From positions 124,001 through 188,000 of the forward strand of contig NZ_CP053939.1 of NCBI RefSeq assembly GCF_013267835.1: DNA of 64,000 nt, written 5' to 3'. Shown here one piece after another: positions 28,318 through 38,103 of this stretch (the first letter of the stretch is position 1; each line of letters starts with the position of its first letter). The notes under the pieces were generated by a model, which saw nothing but the letters and a program-made list of their open reading frames with translations, did not search any database and was not told the origin of the DNA. Made by a program: the position numbers and the translations under genes. Source of the DNA: Neisseria mucosa. Lineage in GTDB: Bacteria > Pseudomonadota > Gammaproteobacteria > Burkholderiales > Neisseriaceae.

Positions 28318-28453
28318 GTTTCGTGCTTTCTTGTGGGGTTTGTCGGGCAGCTTGGTTTGCTGGAAAAAGGGTTATTATTACTATTTTTTACATGAAATTC
28401 AAGGATGGGACGCGCTTTTTTGAGTAAATGCGCATAAATGGGCGGGGTTAAAA

Positions 28454-28483
28454 AAGGCCGTCTGAAATCTTTCAGACGGCCTT
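28454..28483. terminator. inverted-DUS terminator of rph
   Basis: AAGGCCGTCTGAAA pairs with its complement across two bases, with A run on one side, right after the rph stop. Confidence 0.75.
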
Positions 28484-28488
28484 GCTGC

Positions 28489-29217
28489 TTATCGGGACAA
28501 AAGGGCGGCCTTTTGGTGTTGGACCAATTCGGCAATGCCTTTATGCGCGAGGGCAATGAGTTTGCCCAATTCTTCGATGCTGAACGGTGCGCCTTCGGCC
28601 GTACCTTGGATTTCGATGATTTTGCCGGATGCGGTCATGATAATGTTGACGTCGCTGTCGCAGCCTGAGTCTTCGGGATAGTCCAAGTCCAAAAGCGGTA
28701 CGCCGCCCACCACGCCGGCGGAAACGGCGGCAACGGCTTCGCGGATGGGGTTTTCGCTGATGAGGCCGTCTGAAAGGAGTTTGTCCACGGCGATTTGCAG
28801 GGCAACGTAGGCGCCGGTAATGGAGGCGGTACGCGTGCCGCCGTCGGCTTGGATGACGTCGCAGTCAATCAGGATTTGGCGTTCGCCGAGTTTTTCCATA
28901 TCGACGACGGCGCGCAGCGAGCGGCCGATCAGGCGTTGGATTTCTTGTGTGCGGCCGGACTGTTTGCCTGCGGCGGCCTCGCGGCGCATACGGGAGGCGG
29001 TGGAAGCCGGCAGCATACCGTATTCGGCCGTTACCCAGCCTTGTTCTTTACCGCGCAGGAACGGTGGGACATTTTCGTCGATGGAGGCGGTGCAAATCAC
29101 TTTGGTGTTGCCACACTCGATAAGGCAGGAGCCGTCGGCGTGGGGGAGGAAGTTTGGGGTAATTTTGATGTTGCGCAGGCTGTCGGCGGCGCGGCCGGTG
29201 CGTGTGTAGTCGCTCAT
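28489..29217 (-). CDS. rph: ribonuclease PH
   Basis: A phosphate-dependent 3' exoribonuclease that trims tRNA precursors. The 242-residue protein has the family start ([25 protein letters not shown] in outline), the RRE motif region ([32 protein letters not shown] in outline) and the catalytic Asp region [14 protein letters not shown]. It is intact, unlike the frameshifted E. coli K-12 gene. It is divergent from yicC, a neighbour pair conserved in many proteobacteria. Confidence 0.95.
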   Translation of the reverse strand: MSDYTRTGRAADSLRNIKITPNFLPHADGSCLIECGNTKVICTASIDENVPPFLRGKEQGWVTAEYGMLPASTASRMRREAAAGKQSGRTQEIQRLIGRSLRAVVDMEKLGERQILIDCDVIQADGGTRTASITGAYVALQIAVDKLLSDGLISENPIREAVAAVSAGVVGGVPLLDLDYPEDSGCDSDVNIIMTASGKIIEIQGTAEGAPFSIEELGKLIALAHKGIAELVQHQKAALLSR

Positions 29218-29354
29218 GATGGTCCTTTGGGGGAATAAAAAACAGGTTGCCTTGAATTATAGAGGAATTTGGCGGCAAAGGCCGTCTGAAAATCGGCGGT
29301 CGGGTGTGTTATAGTATCCGTACTTTCACTCGTATTTGAAAACGGAGTAAAACC

Positions 29355-30242
29355 ATGGCTACAAGACGAAATATTCAAATCCACAGCATGACCGGCTTTG
29401 CCAATGCCGCAGGCGAATGCGGCGGCAAGCGGATTAATTTGGAAATCCGCGCGGTCAACCATCGTTATTTGGATGTCCAATTCCGTATGCCGGAAGAGTT
29501 GCGCTATTTAGAAGGCGCGTTGCGCGAGCAGATTGCCGCGGCCGTGGCGCGCGGTAAATTGGAATGCCGCATCCAGCTGCAGGATGCCTCCTCGGGCGGA
29601 CAGACTTTGGAGGTCAATCAGGATTTGGTTGCCCAACTGGCGCATTTGAACAAAACTTGGCGCAAGGAGCATGATTTTGCCAAATTGAGCGTGGCCGATG
29701 TTTTGCGTTTTCCCGGCGTTTTGGCGGGTCAGGGCGAAGATGCCGAGGCTTTGGCCAAAGGTGTTAAAGATTTATTGACCAGCGCTTTGAAAGAGTTTGC
29801 AGCAGCCCGCAAACGCGAAGGCAAAAAACTGGGCGAACACCTGCTGCAACGTCTGGACGGCATGGAAGAGATTGTGGACGCTTTGAACGAATTGTTCCCC
29901 AGCCTTCTGCAGGCGCATATGGACAAAGTCAAAGCCCGTTTGGCAGAAGCCGTCGGCAATATCGACAACGACCGCTTGCAACAAGAATTTGCTTTATTCA
30001 TCCAAAAATCCGATGTAGATGAGGAATTCAGCCGTTTGCGCACCCATATCGCCGAAGTGCGCCGCATCGTTACCGAAGGCAAGGGCAGCGTAGGCAAACG
30101 TTTGGATTTCCTGATGCAAGAGTTGAACCGCGAAGCCAATACCTTGGGCAGCAAAGCCATCGCCGCCGAATGCACGCAAGCGTCGGTTGAACTGAAAGTC
30201 TTAATCGAACAAATGCGCGAACAGGTTCAAAATATCGAATAA
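29355..30242 (+). CDS. yicC: YicC/YloC-family endoribonuclease
   Basis: A 295-residue YicC family protein. It has the N-terminal signature SMTGFANAAGE, a central region (GKLECRIQL) and the conserved DUF1732 C-terminus (GKRLDFLMQELNREANTLGSKA and DECTQ-like AECTQASVELK). YicC proteins are RNA endonucleases that act on small RNAs in E. coli. ATG 29355 is supported by GGAG eight bases upstream; ATG 29388 would match shorter family members. It is divergent from rph. Confidence 0.92.
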   Translation: MATRRNIQIHSMTGFANAAGECGGKRINLEIRAVNHRYLDVQFRMPEELRYLEGALREQIAAAVARGKLECRIQLQDASSGGQTLEVNQDLVAQLAHLNKTWRKEHDFAKLSVADVLRFPGVLAGQGEDAEALAKGVKDLLTSALKEFAAARKREGKKLGEHLLQRLDGMEEIVDALNELFPSLLQAHMDKVKARLAEAVGNIDNDRLQQEFALFIQKSDVDEEFSRLRTHIAEVRRIVTEGKGSVGKRLDFLMQELNREANTLGSKAIAAECTQASVELKVLIEQMREQVQNIE

Positions 30243-30264
30243 ATCGATAACGAACGGATAAAAC

Positions 30265-30294
30265 AAGGCCGTCTGAAAAGTTTCAGACGGCCTT
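30265..30294. terminator. inverted-DUS terminator of yicC
   Basis: AAGGCCGTCTGAAA pairs with its complement across two bases, 23 bp after the yicC stop. Confidence 0.75.
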
Positions 30295-30433
30295 AATGCT
30301 ACTGTTTTGCTTTTGAAATTTGTTGCAAATCCCAAATCTGTATTAAAACAGGTGTAGATTGAGTGGAAAATCTAACAAATATCTTTGAATTTGAAAAAAG
30401 CTGGACAGGACTTAATAGTCTTTCAAAGTGCCA

Positions 30434-30871
30434 TTATGATTCATCGGGCGTCAAATACCAAACCATAAATTTGTAAAAGCTACTCCAATGCCTTAGCTGA
30501 TCTGTACCTAGCAAGTGTTGCTCACCCAAGCCACAATCCCAAACGCTATTATCTTCAGTATTGTAAAAATAACCCCCTTCTCCTTCCCCGGTTGTAAAGA
30601 GAATATAATTTTTTGGGATATCCCAATACTCATGAGCCATGATTGCTCCATCAAAGCTGTCAGGTGAACATGGATCAACAAGTTCACTATAGCTACCAAT
30701 TAGTGATCCTAAAAAATATTTGGTATAAAGCTCATAAAATTCACTATCAGGTCTTACGCCCAAAGATAATAAAACATCATGGGTAAGTTTTTGGTCATCT
30801 AAATTTTTCTTTATTATTTCAGGATGTTTCTGCTGAGATAATAACAACTCAACCTGCTCTTTTAAATTCAT
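30434..30871 (-). CDS. SMI1/KNR4-like (SUKH) protein, possible orphan immunity gene
   Basis: A 145-residue acidic protein with features of the SMI1/KNR4 (SUKH) superfamily: FYELYTKYFLGSLIG near residue 46, a central WDIPKNYILFTTGEGEGGYFYNTEDNSVWDC strand pattern, and a late SFYKFMVWYL. Many SUKH proteins are immunity proteins for contact-dependent toxins. No toxin gene lies next to it, and the region is AT-rich compared with its neighbours, which suggests an acquired orphan immunity gene. The start at ATG 30871 has AAAGGAAA upstream. Family call is by pattern only. Confidence 0.65.
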   Translation of the reverse strand: MNLKEQVELLLSQQKHPEIIKKNLDDQKLTHDVLLSLGVRPDSEFYELYTKYFLGSLIGSYSELVDPCSPDSFDGAIMAHEYWDIPKNYILFTTGEGEGGYFYNTEDNSVWDCGLGEQHLLGTDQLRHWSSFYKFMVWYLTPDES

Positions 30872-31148
30872 TTTTTATTTCCTTTTAAGTTGTTGTAATT
30901 TAACTTCCCTGTATCGCTTTGGTCTTTTGCAAAATTAAATTGGAGGCATTTAAAACATAAGACATCACTATTTTTCTGGCTGCAAAGACTACTTGATACT
31001 TATAAGCTACGATTGTCGTTATATTTTATGTTTAATTTGATGAAATGACAGTTTTTCTATTTTCATTGTCAGAGTTATATGAATAAGTTAATATCTGTTA
31101 ACTTATGGCAATTATTGTCATGATAAGAACATACAAAGGAGTAAAAAC

Positions 31149-32099
31149 ATGAACTTTCTGACCGCAGTCAGTCGGCAAATGACCCGCTTCACCGCCCTGA
31201 TCATCATTCTTGCCTCTATTATCGCCTTTATCGAACCTGCTACGTTTTCATGGGTAAAAGGCGATACGCAAGTCGTTGTACTCGGCATCATCATGCTCGG
31301 CATGGGCATGACTTTGGGTAAGGAAGATTATCAAATTCTGGCGCAACGTCCGCTCGATATTTTTATCGGCGCAATCGCCCAATACACGATTATGCCCCTG
31401 CTCGCCATCGGCATTGCCAAAGCCTTCAATCTTTCACCCGGATTGACGCTGGGTCTGGTTTTGGTCGGTACCTGTCCGGGTGGCGTTTCGTCCAATATCA
31501 TGAGTTTTTTGGCTAAAGGCGATGTTGCTTTTTCAGTCGGCATGACCACGGTTTCCACCGTCCTCGCGCCTGTGATAACGCCGCTGTGGATGACTTATTT
31601 GGTCGGACAAACCGTCGAAATGGACGGCTGGGGTATGTTCAAATTTATGCTGCTTGTAACGCTTTTGCCTGTTGTCATTGGTTCGGTGGCCAATATTTTG
31701 CTGCACAAAAAACACTGGTTTGAAGACGTGCGCGCGATTATGCCGGCTGTTGCCGTTGCCGCATTCGCGTGTATTGTCGGCGGCGTTGCGGCCGTCCACG
31801 GCCACCGTTTCGCCGAATCCGCCTTCGTTATGGTACTCGCCATCGCTGCCCACAATATCGGCGGCTATATCCTCGGCTATTACAGCGGCGCGTTAACCGG
31901 CATGAATACTGCTAAAAAACGCACCCTTGCCATCGAAGTCGGCGTACAAAATGCCGGACTTGCCACCGGTTTGAGCGCCAAATTTTTCCCCGGCAATGCC
32001 GAGTCTGCCGTTGCCGCCGCCGTTGCCTGCGTTTGGCACTCTGTATCGGGAACGATTTTGGGCAATTTGTTTGCCTGGTGGGACAAGCGTCAGCAATAA
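31149..32099 (+). CDS. bile acid:sodium symporter (BASS) family transporter
   Basis: A 316-residue inner-membrane transporter with about ten helices, related to the ASBT/BASS family. The sodium-site segment EVGVQNAG (about residues 259-266) and the first crossover GTCPGGVSSNIMSFLAKGDVA (in outline) are present. The family includes ASBT of N. meningitidis, but this protein is clearly a different member, perhaps a pantothenate or keto-acid carrier; substrate unknown. The ATG has AAGGAG nine bases upstream. It is followed by a DUS terminator. Confidence 0.9.
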   Translation: MNFLTAVSRQMTRFTALIIILASIIAFIEPATFSWVKGDTQVVVLGIIMLGMGMTLGKEDYQILAQRPLDIFIGAIAQYTIMPLLAIGIAKAFNLSPGLTLGLVLVGTCPGGVSSNIMSFLAKGDVAFSVGMTTVSTVLAPVITPLWMTYLVGQTVEMDGWGMFKFMLLVTLLPVVIGSVANILLHKKHWFEDVRAIMPAVAVAAFACIVGGVAAVHGHRFAESAFVMVLAIAAHNIGGYILGYYSGALTGMNTAKKRTLAIEVGVQNAGLATGLSAKFFPGNAESAVAAAVACVWHSVSGTILGNLFAWWDKRQQ

Positions 32100-32122
32100 G
32101 CCGGTAAACATTGCCAAATAAT

Positions 32123-32157
32123 AAAAGGCCGTCTGAAAAGGTTTCAGACGGCCTTTT
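32123..32157. terminator. inverted-DUS hairpin between converging genes
   Basis: AAAAGGCCGTCTGAAA pairs with its complement across three bases, with T run, between the BASS gene and the YqhA-like gene. Confidence 0.8.
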
Positions 32158-32171
32158 GATTGTTTTTGAAA

Positions 32172-32717
32172 TCAATGCGCTTTATGTGTCGTGCCGTACA
32201 CGATTTTGTCCGTTAACGCCATGGCAAGGGCGGAAATCAGGAAACAGATGTGGGTAATGCACTGCCACATCATTTGTTTTTCGGTCAGGTTGGCGGCGTT
32301 GAGGAAGGTTTGCAGCAGATGGATGGAGGAAATGCTGATGATGGACATCGACAGCTTAACCTTCAAAACCGATGCGTTAACATGGCTGAGCCATTCGGGC
32401 TGGTCGGGGTGTTCGTTAACGTGGAGGCGGGAAACGAAGGTTTCGTAGCCGCCGATAATGACCATGGTCAGCAGATTGGCAATCATCACAACGTCAATCA
32501 GGTTTAACACGGCCATCATGATGGTGTTTTCATCCATGATGCCGAGATTGGTGACCAAATGCCATAAGGATTTGAGGAATTTGTAGGCGTAAATGCCTTG
32601 GGCGACAATCAAGCCCAGATAAATCGGCAGTTGCAGCCAGCGGCTGGCGAAAATGAAATGCGCGAAGATGCCCATTCGGTCGCGGGGCGTGTGTTTGGTC
32701 GGGGTAGAATGTTCCAT
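32172..32717 (-). CDS. UPF0114 (YqhA-like) membrane protein
   Basis: A 181-residue protein with four membrane helices of the UPF0114/YqhA family. The typical segments are [41 protein letters not shown] and LLQTFLNAA. Function is unknown in the family. The start is ATG 32717, within AT-rich DNA. A DUS hairpin lies 90 bp upstream. Confidence 0.88.
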   Translation of the reverse strand: MEHSTPTKHTPRDRMGIFAHFIFASRWLQLPIYLGLIVAQGIYAYKFLKSLWHLVTNLGIMDENTIMMAVLNLIDVVMIANLLTMVIIGGYETFVSRLHVNEHPDQPEWLSHVNASVLKVKLSMSIISISSIHLLQTFLNAANLTEKQMMWQCITHICFLISALAMALTDKIVYGTTHKAH

Positions 32718-32806
32718 AATATGTTGTGTTCGGGAAAGATAGGGGGCGGCATTTTAATGGAAAAATTTTCAAGCCGCAATCTTATTAGTGGCTGAATTTA
32801 AAAAGA

Positions 32807-32854
32807 AAGGCCGTCTGAAAACAGGATGTCGGCTTTTTGTTTTCAGACGGCCTT
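32807..32854. repeat. inverted DUS pair upstream of the TSUP gene
   Basis: AAGGCCGTCTGAAAAC pairs with its complement around a 16-base loop. It lies between divergent genes, so it may act for uptake rather than termination. Confidence 0.6.
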
Positions 32855-32914
32855 GTAGGTTGTCAGGTCGGGCAAACACGCGCAAAATCGCTTTGCTTTT
32901 TAGAGATGGACATT

Positions 32915-33685
32915 ATGCTTGCAGATTCGTTTTTTTATTATCTGGTGTTGGTCGGCTTTGCCGCCGGGCTGATGGATGCGGCGGTTGGCGGCGGCGGGCT
33001 GTTGCAGATTCCCGGATTGTTCAACCTATTGCCAAACGCTACGCCTGTAGCTTCAGTGATGGGCATCAATAAATTCGCTTCCTGTTGCGGCACGCTGACT
33101 GCGATGGGGCAATACCTGCGCCGAATCCCCGTGCCGTGGAAAATGCTGCTGCCTGCCGCGGCGTTGGCGTTTGCCGCTTCATATTTGGGCGCGAAAACGG
33201 TGGTGTATTTCCCCGTGCAATACATGAAACCGGCAATGCTGGTCATCATGATTGCCATGTGCCTGTACACTTTTTTGAAAAAAGACTTGGGGCAGACGGC
33301 GCGCACTGAAAAGCTGACGCGCCGCGAAACTTTATGGGGCTTGTTTTTCGGCGCATTAATCGGGTTTTACGACGGCGTGTTCGGGCCGGGGACGGGCAGC
33401 CTGCTGGCTTTTGTGTTCGTCCGCTTTTACGGCTATGATTTTTTAGCGGCTAACGCCTCGGCAAAGGTCATCAATTCGACCACCAATCTTGCCACACTGA
33501 CGTTTTTTATTCCGCAAGGCCATGTCGTGTGGGCATGGGCAATACCGTTGGCGGTGGCGAATTTGTGCGGCGGCGTGGTCGGCGCGCGCTTGGCAATACG
33601 CGGCGGAACTAAATTACTGCGTTACGGGTTTATGTTGCTGCTGTGCCTGACCATTGGAAAGTTTGCCTGGGATTTATTGGGTTGA
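32915..33685 (+). CDS. TSUP/TauE-SafE family transporter
   Basis: A 256-residue membrane protein with about eight helices of the TSUP (sulfite exporter TauE/SafE) family, which exports small sulfur-containing or organic anions. GLMDAAVGGGGLLQIPGL near the N-terminus and GFYDGVFGPGTGSLLAFVF (second repeat) are the twin family motifs. I place the start at ATG 32915; 32906 is a close alternative, and longer versions run into the DUS hairpin. Substrate unknown. Confidence 0.88.
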   Translation: MLADSFFYYLVLVGFAAGLMDAAVGGGGLLQIPGLFNLLPNATPVASVMGINKFASCCGTLTAMGQYLRRIPVPWKMLLPAAALAFAASYLGAKTVVYFPVQYMKPAMLVIMIAMCLYTFLKKDLGQTARTEKLTRRETLWGLFFGALIGFYDGVFGPGTGSLLAFVFVRFYGYDFLAANASAKVINSTTNLATLTFFIPQGHVVWAWAIPLAVANLCGGVVGARLAIRGGTKLLRYGFMLLLCLTIGKFAWDLLG

Positions 33686-33698
33686 TATCGAATGAAAA

Positions 33699-33729
33699 AA
33701 AGGCCGTCTGAAATTTTCAGACGGCCTTT
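33699..33729. terminator. inverted-DUS hairpin between TSUP gene and prfC
   Basis: AAAGGCCGTCTGAAA and complement with almost no loop, flanked by A run; serves two converging genes. Confidence 0.75.
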
Positions 33730-33734
33730 GCGTT

Positions 33735-35330
33735 TTACAGTTTAACCGAATGCTCGCGCGTTTCGTGGAATACGATGTCCGGCCAGCGTTCCTGCGTCAG
33801 ATTTAAGTTGACGCGGTTAGGCGCGAGGTAGGCGAGGTTGCCGCCAGCGTCTATCGCCAGATTGCCTGCGTTGGCTTTTTCAAATTCCGCCAGCTTTTTC
33901 TTGTCTTCGCACGATACCCAGCGCGCCGACCAGATGGATGCGTTGTCAAACACGGCTTCTACGCCGTATTCGTTGGCCAGCCGCGAGGTAACGACTTCAA
34001 ACTGCAACACGCCGACCGCGCCCAAAATCAAATCCGCGCCGCTCATCGGTTTGAAGACCTGCACCGCGCCTTCTTCGCCGAGCTGTTGCAAGCCTTTTTG
34101 CAGTTGCTTGATTTTTAGAGGGTTTTTGATGCGGACGCTGCGGAACAGTTCGGGCGCGAAGAAAGGGATGCCGGTGAACGCCAGTTGTTCGCCTTCGGAG
34201 AAACTGTCGCCGATTTGGATGTTGCCGTGGTTCGGGATACCGATGATGTCGCCGGCGTAGGCTTCTTCCACCAGCTCGCGGTCGTGCGACATGAAGGTTA
34301 CCACGCTGGAGGCGGCGATTTCGCGGTTGATGCGCAGGTGTTTCATTTTCATGCCGCGCTCGAATTTGCCGGAGCAGACGCGCAAGAAGGCGATGCGGTC
34401 GCGGTGTTTCGGGTCCATATTGGCTTGGATTTTAAAGATAAATCCGGAAAACTTCGGCTCGTCCGGCTCGACCATGCGTACGGTCGCATCGCGCGGTTTC
34501 GGCGCGGGCGCCCATTCAATCAATGAATTGAGGATTTCCTGAATACCGAAGTTGTTAATCGCAGAGCCGAAGAATACGGGCGTGAGTTCGCCGGCGAGGA
34601 ATTCGTCGAGATTGAACTCGTTGGAAGCGGCCTGCACCAATTCGATTTCGTCGCGCAACTGTTGGATTTCCAACGGAAAGCGTTGTTCCAATTCGGGATT
34701 GTCGATGCCTTTGATGATGTCGAACTCGTGCGGCAGGCGTTCGCCGCCCGCTTCAAAGAGATAGATTTCATCGTTCAGGATGTGGTACACGCCTTTGAAG
34801 TTTTTGCCCATGCCGATCGGCCAGGTTACGGGCGCGCAGCGGATTTGCAGGATGTTTTCCACTTCGTCCAGTAATTCCAAAGAATCGCGCACTTCGCGGT
34901 CGTATTTGTTCATGAACGTCACAATCGGCGTATTGCGCAGGCGGCAGACGTTCAAGAGTTTGATGGTTTGCGCTTCCACGCCTTTTGCCGCGTCGATGAC
35001 CATCAAGGCGCTGTCCACGGCGGTCAAAACGCGGTAGGTGTCTTCGGAGAAGTCTTGGTGTCCCGGCGTGTCCAAGAGGTTGACGGTGTGGTCTTTGTAG
35101 TCGAACTGCATTACGGACGAAGCCACGGAAATGCCGCGCTGCTTCTCGATTTCCATCCAGTCGGAAGTAGCAAATTTGCCGGTTTTCTTGCCTTTTACCG
35201 TACCCGCGCTTTGAATCGCACCTGAAAACAGCAACAGTTTTTCGGTCAGCGTGGTTTTACCTGCGTCAGGGTGGGAGATGATGGCAAACGTGCGGCGGCG
35301 GCGCACTTGGTCGAGGATTTCTTGGGACAT
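33735..35330 (-). CDS. prfC: peptide chain release factor 3
   Basis: A GTPase that removes RF1/RF2 from the ribosome after termination. The 531-residue protein has G1 [10 protein letters not shown], switch-region DTPGHQDF (G3), NKYDRE (G4) and the EF-G-like domain II and III. The length is normal. The start ATG 35330 is preceded by AAGAAAACC. It stands alone; a 9-bp hairpin and a DUS hairpin separate it from the upstream OYE gene. Confidence 0.95.
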   Translation of the reverse strand: MSQEILDQVRRRRTFAIISHPDAGKTTLTEKLLLFSGAIQSAGTVKGKKTGKFATSDWMEIEKQRGISVASSVMQFDYKDHTVNLLDTPGHQDFSEDTYRVLTAVDSALMVIDAAKGVEAQTIKLLNVCRLRNTPIVTFMNKYDREVRDSLELLDEVENILQIRCAPVTWPIGMGKNFKGVYHILNDEIYLFEAGGERLPHEFDIIKGIDNPELEQRFPLEIQQLRDEIELVQAASNEFNLDEFLAGELTPVFFGSAINNFGIQEILNSLIEWAPAPKPRDATVRMVEPDEPKFSGFIFKIQANMDPKHRDRIAFLRVCSGKFERGMKMKHLRINREIAASSVVTFMSHDRELVEEAYAGDIIGIPNHGNIQIGDSFSEGEQLAFTGIPFFAPELFRSVRIKNPLKIKQLQKGLQQLGEEGAVQVFKPMSGADLILGAVGVLQFEVVTSRLANEYGVEAVFDNASIWSARWVSCEDKKKLAEFEKANAGNLAIDAGGNLAYLAPNRVNLNLTQERWPDIVFHETREHSVKL

Positions 35331-35408
35331 GGTTTTCTTTGCAAAAAGTTTCAGGCCGCTTTTTCAGACGGCCTGAAGGATATGGGTGTTGGGAAACAGG
35401 CTAAAATA

Positions 35409-35429
35409 AGGGCGTGTGCGACACGCCCT
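35409..35429 (-). terminator. short GC-rich hairpin with T-rich tail upstream of prfC
   Basis: AGGGCGTGT pairs with ACACGCCCT around a 3-base loop. On the minus strand it is followed by TTATTTT. It could stop read-through from the OYE gene before prfC, as a backup to the DUS hairpin at 35497. Confidence 0.55.
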
Positions 35430-35496
35430 GCAATAGATTGAAAGATGCGGAATTGTACAAAAAAATGCTTGATAATTCAATGTTTGTACCAAACAC

Positions 35497-35526
35497 AAGG
35501 CCGTCTGAAAAGTTTCAGACGGCCTT
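35497..35526. terminator. inverted-DUS terminator of the OYE gene
   Basis: AAGGCCGTCTGAAA pairs with its complement across two bases, 17 bp past the stop of the OYE gene. Confidence 0.75.
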
Positions 35527-35543
35527 CGATTATGAATCGATGA

Positions 35544-36686
35544 TTAAATATCCATCGGTTTCCATTCCGCGCCTTTTACCGGCGGCAGCCATGATTGCGT
35601 ACCGCTGGAGGCAAATCCCCACAAGGTGTCGGGGAGGCCGTAATGGTCGGCGCGCGTCGGGTCGAGTTGCGTTTCGATTTCATCTTCGCGGCCTTCACGG
35701 ATTTGCGTGGCGATGTGCGGATTGATCATCACGGTTTTGCCCAAGGCGATAAATTCTGCCCAACCGGTTTCATAGGCGGCCAAAATTTGGTCGGCGGTAA
35801 ACAGGTTGCCCACGCCGATAAGCGGCAGTTTGCCGTTGATGCGTTCGTGGATAAACTGCATGCGGGTTTGCGCGGTATCGCCGCCGCGACGGATCTTTTT
35901 ATCAAATTCCCACAGGGAAACGTGCAGATATTGCAGCGGTTTTTGTACCAATGCGTCAATCAGTGCGCCGGTTTCGGTCATGGTTAAGCCGTCATCTCCC
36001 GGCTCTTCAGGGGAGAAGCGGTAGCCGATAATGAAGTCGTCGCGCTGGTGTTTTTCGCGGACGGCAACCACGGCATCGACAACGGCCAGCGGGAAGCGCA
36101 TTCTGTTTTCCAAGCTGCCGCCCCATTGGTCGTTGCGGCGGTTGCTTTGGGCAGAGTAAAACTGTTGGATTAAATAGCCGTTTGCGCCGTGGATTTCCAC
36201 GCCGTCAAAACCGGCACGAAGCGCCAAATCGGCGGCTTGCGCATAAGAGGCGATGAGTGCTTCGACTTCTTCTGCGGTCGCTTCGCGTGCGTGTTCGGCT
36301 TCGCTGGCGGAAGCGCTGATTTTGTCGAGACCGTCCAAAAGGTCATCAATGGCTTTGGAACCGCCGTGATGGATTTGCAAAATCGCTTTTGCGCCTTGTT
36401 GTTGCAGGATTTGTGCGGTTTCTTTCAGGCTGTCGAGGCAGTGTTCGCCTGTGGCTTCAGGTTGGCCGTGAAAGGCTTTGCCGTCTTTTTGAACCAAAGT
36501 GGCGGCCGTGATAAACAGGCCCATATCGCCTGCGCGGTTGCTGAGGAAGGTGCGCTCTTGGTCGCTGATTAAACCGTCGGCTTGTGAGCCGAAATGGGTC
36601 ATGGGGGCGACGGCAAGGCGGTTTTTGATGGTTACGCCGTTATTGAGGGTGTATGTTTGAAAGAGTGGGGCGTATTTTGGATTCAT
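35544..36686 (-). CDS. Old Yellow Enzyme family NADH:flavin oxidoreductase
   Basis: A 380-residue FMN enzyme of the OYE family. It has the phosphate-binding and substrate elements RLAVAPMTHF, QIHHGGSKA, the HGANGYLIQQFYS motif and NPHIATQIREG. It resembles the shorter, YqjM/xenobiotic-reductase-like group that reduces enones or nitro compounds, but substrate preference cannot be read from sequence. The ATG is preceded by CAAAATCTC with no strong ribosome site. It is isolated between two terminators, upstream of prfC and downstream of the butanediol dehydrogenase gene. Confidence 0.9.
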   Translation of the reverse strand: MNPKYAPLFQTYTLNNGVTIKNRLAVAPMTHFGSQADGLISDQERTFLSNRAGDMGLFITAATLVQKDGKAFHGQPEATGEHCLDSLKETAQILQQQGAKAILQIHHGGSKAIDDLLDGLDKISASASEAEHAREATAEEVEALIASYAQAADLALRAGFDGVEIHGANGYLIQQFYSAQSNRRNDQWGGSLENRMRFPLAVVDAVVAVREKHQRDDFIIGYRFSPEEPGDDGLTMTETGALIDALVQKPLQYLHVSLWEFDKKIRRGGDTAQTRMQFIHERINGKLPLIGVGNLFTADQILAAYETGWAEFIALGKTVMINPHIATQIREGREDEIETQLDPTRADHYGLPDTLWGFASSGTQSWLPPVKGAEWKPMDI

Positions 36687-36753
36687 GAGATTTTGCTTTT
36701 GATAAGTGAATGGTTGGCAGAGGATTGGGCCATTCGGGAATTTATCAAGTACA

Positions 36754-36783
36754 CAGGCCGTCTGAAAGGTTTCAGACGGCCTG
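36754..36783. terminator. inverted-DUS terminator of the butanediol dehydrogenase gene
   Basis: CAGGCCGTCTGAAA pairs with its complement across two bases, 22 bp past the stop of the leftward dehydrogenase gene. Confidence 0.75.
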
Positions 36784-36804
36784 TTTATTCTTTAAGCCTT
36801 AGGA

Positions 36805-37869
36805 TTAAAGATTAGGATTGACAATGATTTTTACTGCGGATTCGTTGTTGTGGATCAAGCGTTCGAAGCCTTCGGAAATCAATTCGTCCAGTTTGATGCG
36901 TTGGGTGATGAAAGGCTCAAGGTTGATTTTGCCTTCTTCAACCAATTTGATGGTTTCGGCGTGGTCGTTGCAGTAGGCGATGGTGCCGCGCACGTCCAGC
37001 TCTTTCATCACGACGCTGTGGACGTTGATGGTGGCGGGGTGGCTCCAAATGGATACGATGACGACTTTCGCAGTCGGACGGCAGGCTTCGACCATGGTGT
37101 CCAGCACTTTGTTGACGCTGGTGCATTCGAATGCGACGTCTACGCCTTCGCCGTTGGTCAGTTTTTTCACTTCTTCAACGACATCGACTTCGGACGGGTC
37201 GAGGATGTAGTCGGCCACACCGGCTTCGCGTGCTTTGTCTTTACGCGCTTTGCTCAATTCGGTGATGATGACTTTGATGCCTTTGGCTTTCAGTACGGCA
37301 GCCAACAGCAAACCGATTGGGCCTGCACCGCCGACCAATGCGACGTCGCCTTCTTTCGCGCCACTGCGTACATAAGCATGGTGGCCGACAGACAGAGGCT
37401 CAATCAAAGCAGCTTGGTCCAATGGGATTTTGTCGGAAATAGGGTGTACCCAACGGCGTTTGACGGCAATTTTTTCAGACAAGCCGCCACCGCAGCCGCC
37501 CAAGCCGATGAAGTTCATGTCTTTGGAGAGGTGGTAGTTGCTGCCTTCGCCGGTCGGTACGTCGTCGCGGATGATGTAGGGCTCAACGACAACGTGTTGG
37601 CCGACTTTGATGTCGTCCACGCCTTCGCCTACGGCATAAACCACGCCGGAGAACTCGTGACCCATGGTGACTGGCGCTGACTCGCCGGAGATTGGGTGTG
37701 GATGGCCGCAAGGCGGAATGAAAATCGGGCCTTCCATGAATTCGTGCAGGTCGGTACCACAGATACCGCACCAAGCAACATTGATGCCGACAGTACCCGG
37801 AGCGACGGTTGGCTCGGGAATGTCTTCGATGCGGATGTCACCTTTGTTGTAAAAACGTGCTGCTTTCAT
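36805..37869 (-). CDS. zinc-containing 2,3-butanediol dehydrogenase
   Basis: A 354-residue zinc alcohol dehydrogenase closest in pattern to (R,R)-2,3-butanediol dehydrogenase. The catalytic zinc site is C37 in CGICGTDLHE, with His-Glu in MGHEFSG and Glu in VVEPYI. The NAD-binding motif is VGGAGPIGLL. It lacks the usual four-Cys structural zinc loop (GSNYHLSKDMNFIGLGGCGG at that place), as do known butanediol dehydrogenases. It would interconvert acetoin and butanediol. The ATG has AAAGGAG nine bases upstream. Substrate is inferred. Confidence 0.85.
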   Translation of the reverse strand: MKAARFYNKGDIRIEDIPEPTVAPGTVGINVAWCGICGTDLHEFMEGPIFIPPCGHPHPISGESAPVTMGHEFSGVVYAVGEGVDDIKVGQHVVVEPYIIRDDVPTGEGSNYHLSKDMNFIGLGGCGGGLSEKIAVKRRWVHPISDKIPLDQAALIEPLSVGHHAYVRSGAKEGDVALVGGAGPIGLLLAAVLKAKGIKVIITELSKARKDKAREAGVADYILDPSEVDVVEEVKKLTNGEGVDVAFECTSVNKVLDTMVEACRPTAKVVIVSIWSHPATINVHSVVMKELDVRGTIAYCNDHAETIKLVEEGKINLEPFITQRIKLDELISEGFERLIHNNESAVKIIVNPNL

Positions 37870-38043
37870 TGTAACGCTCCTTTTTTAAAGTGGAGGCCGT
37901 CTGAAAAAGACGGTCAATTAGGGAAAGGGAAGCAGTGTGGCGTGTGAAGTATTTTTATTGGTATGTTTTATATTTGTTATTTTACTACTGATAATATGGA
38001 AATGGTTTGTCTTTGCTCAAATTAAAGTTTGTAAATGAAAAAA

Positions 38044-38081
38044 AAGGCCGTCTGAAATAGATAATCTGTTTTCAGACGGCC
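38044..38081. terminator. inverted-DUS terminator of the deacetylase gene
   Basis: AGGCCGTCTGAAA pairs with its complement around a 12-base loop, 22 bp past the stop of the leftward gene. The gap 37870-38103 holds only this and the dehydrogenase promoter region. Confidence 0.7.
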
Positions 38082-38103
38082 TGGGGTCAATAGTTTGAAT
38101 GCA

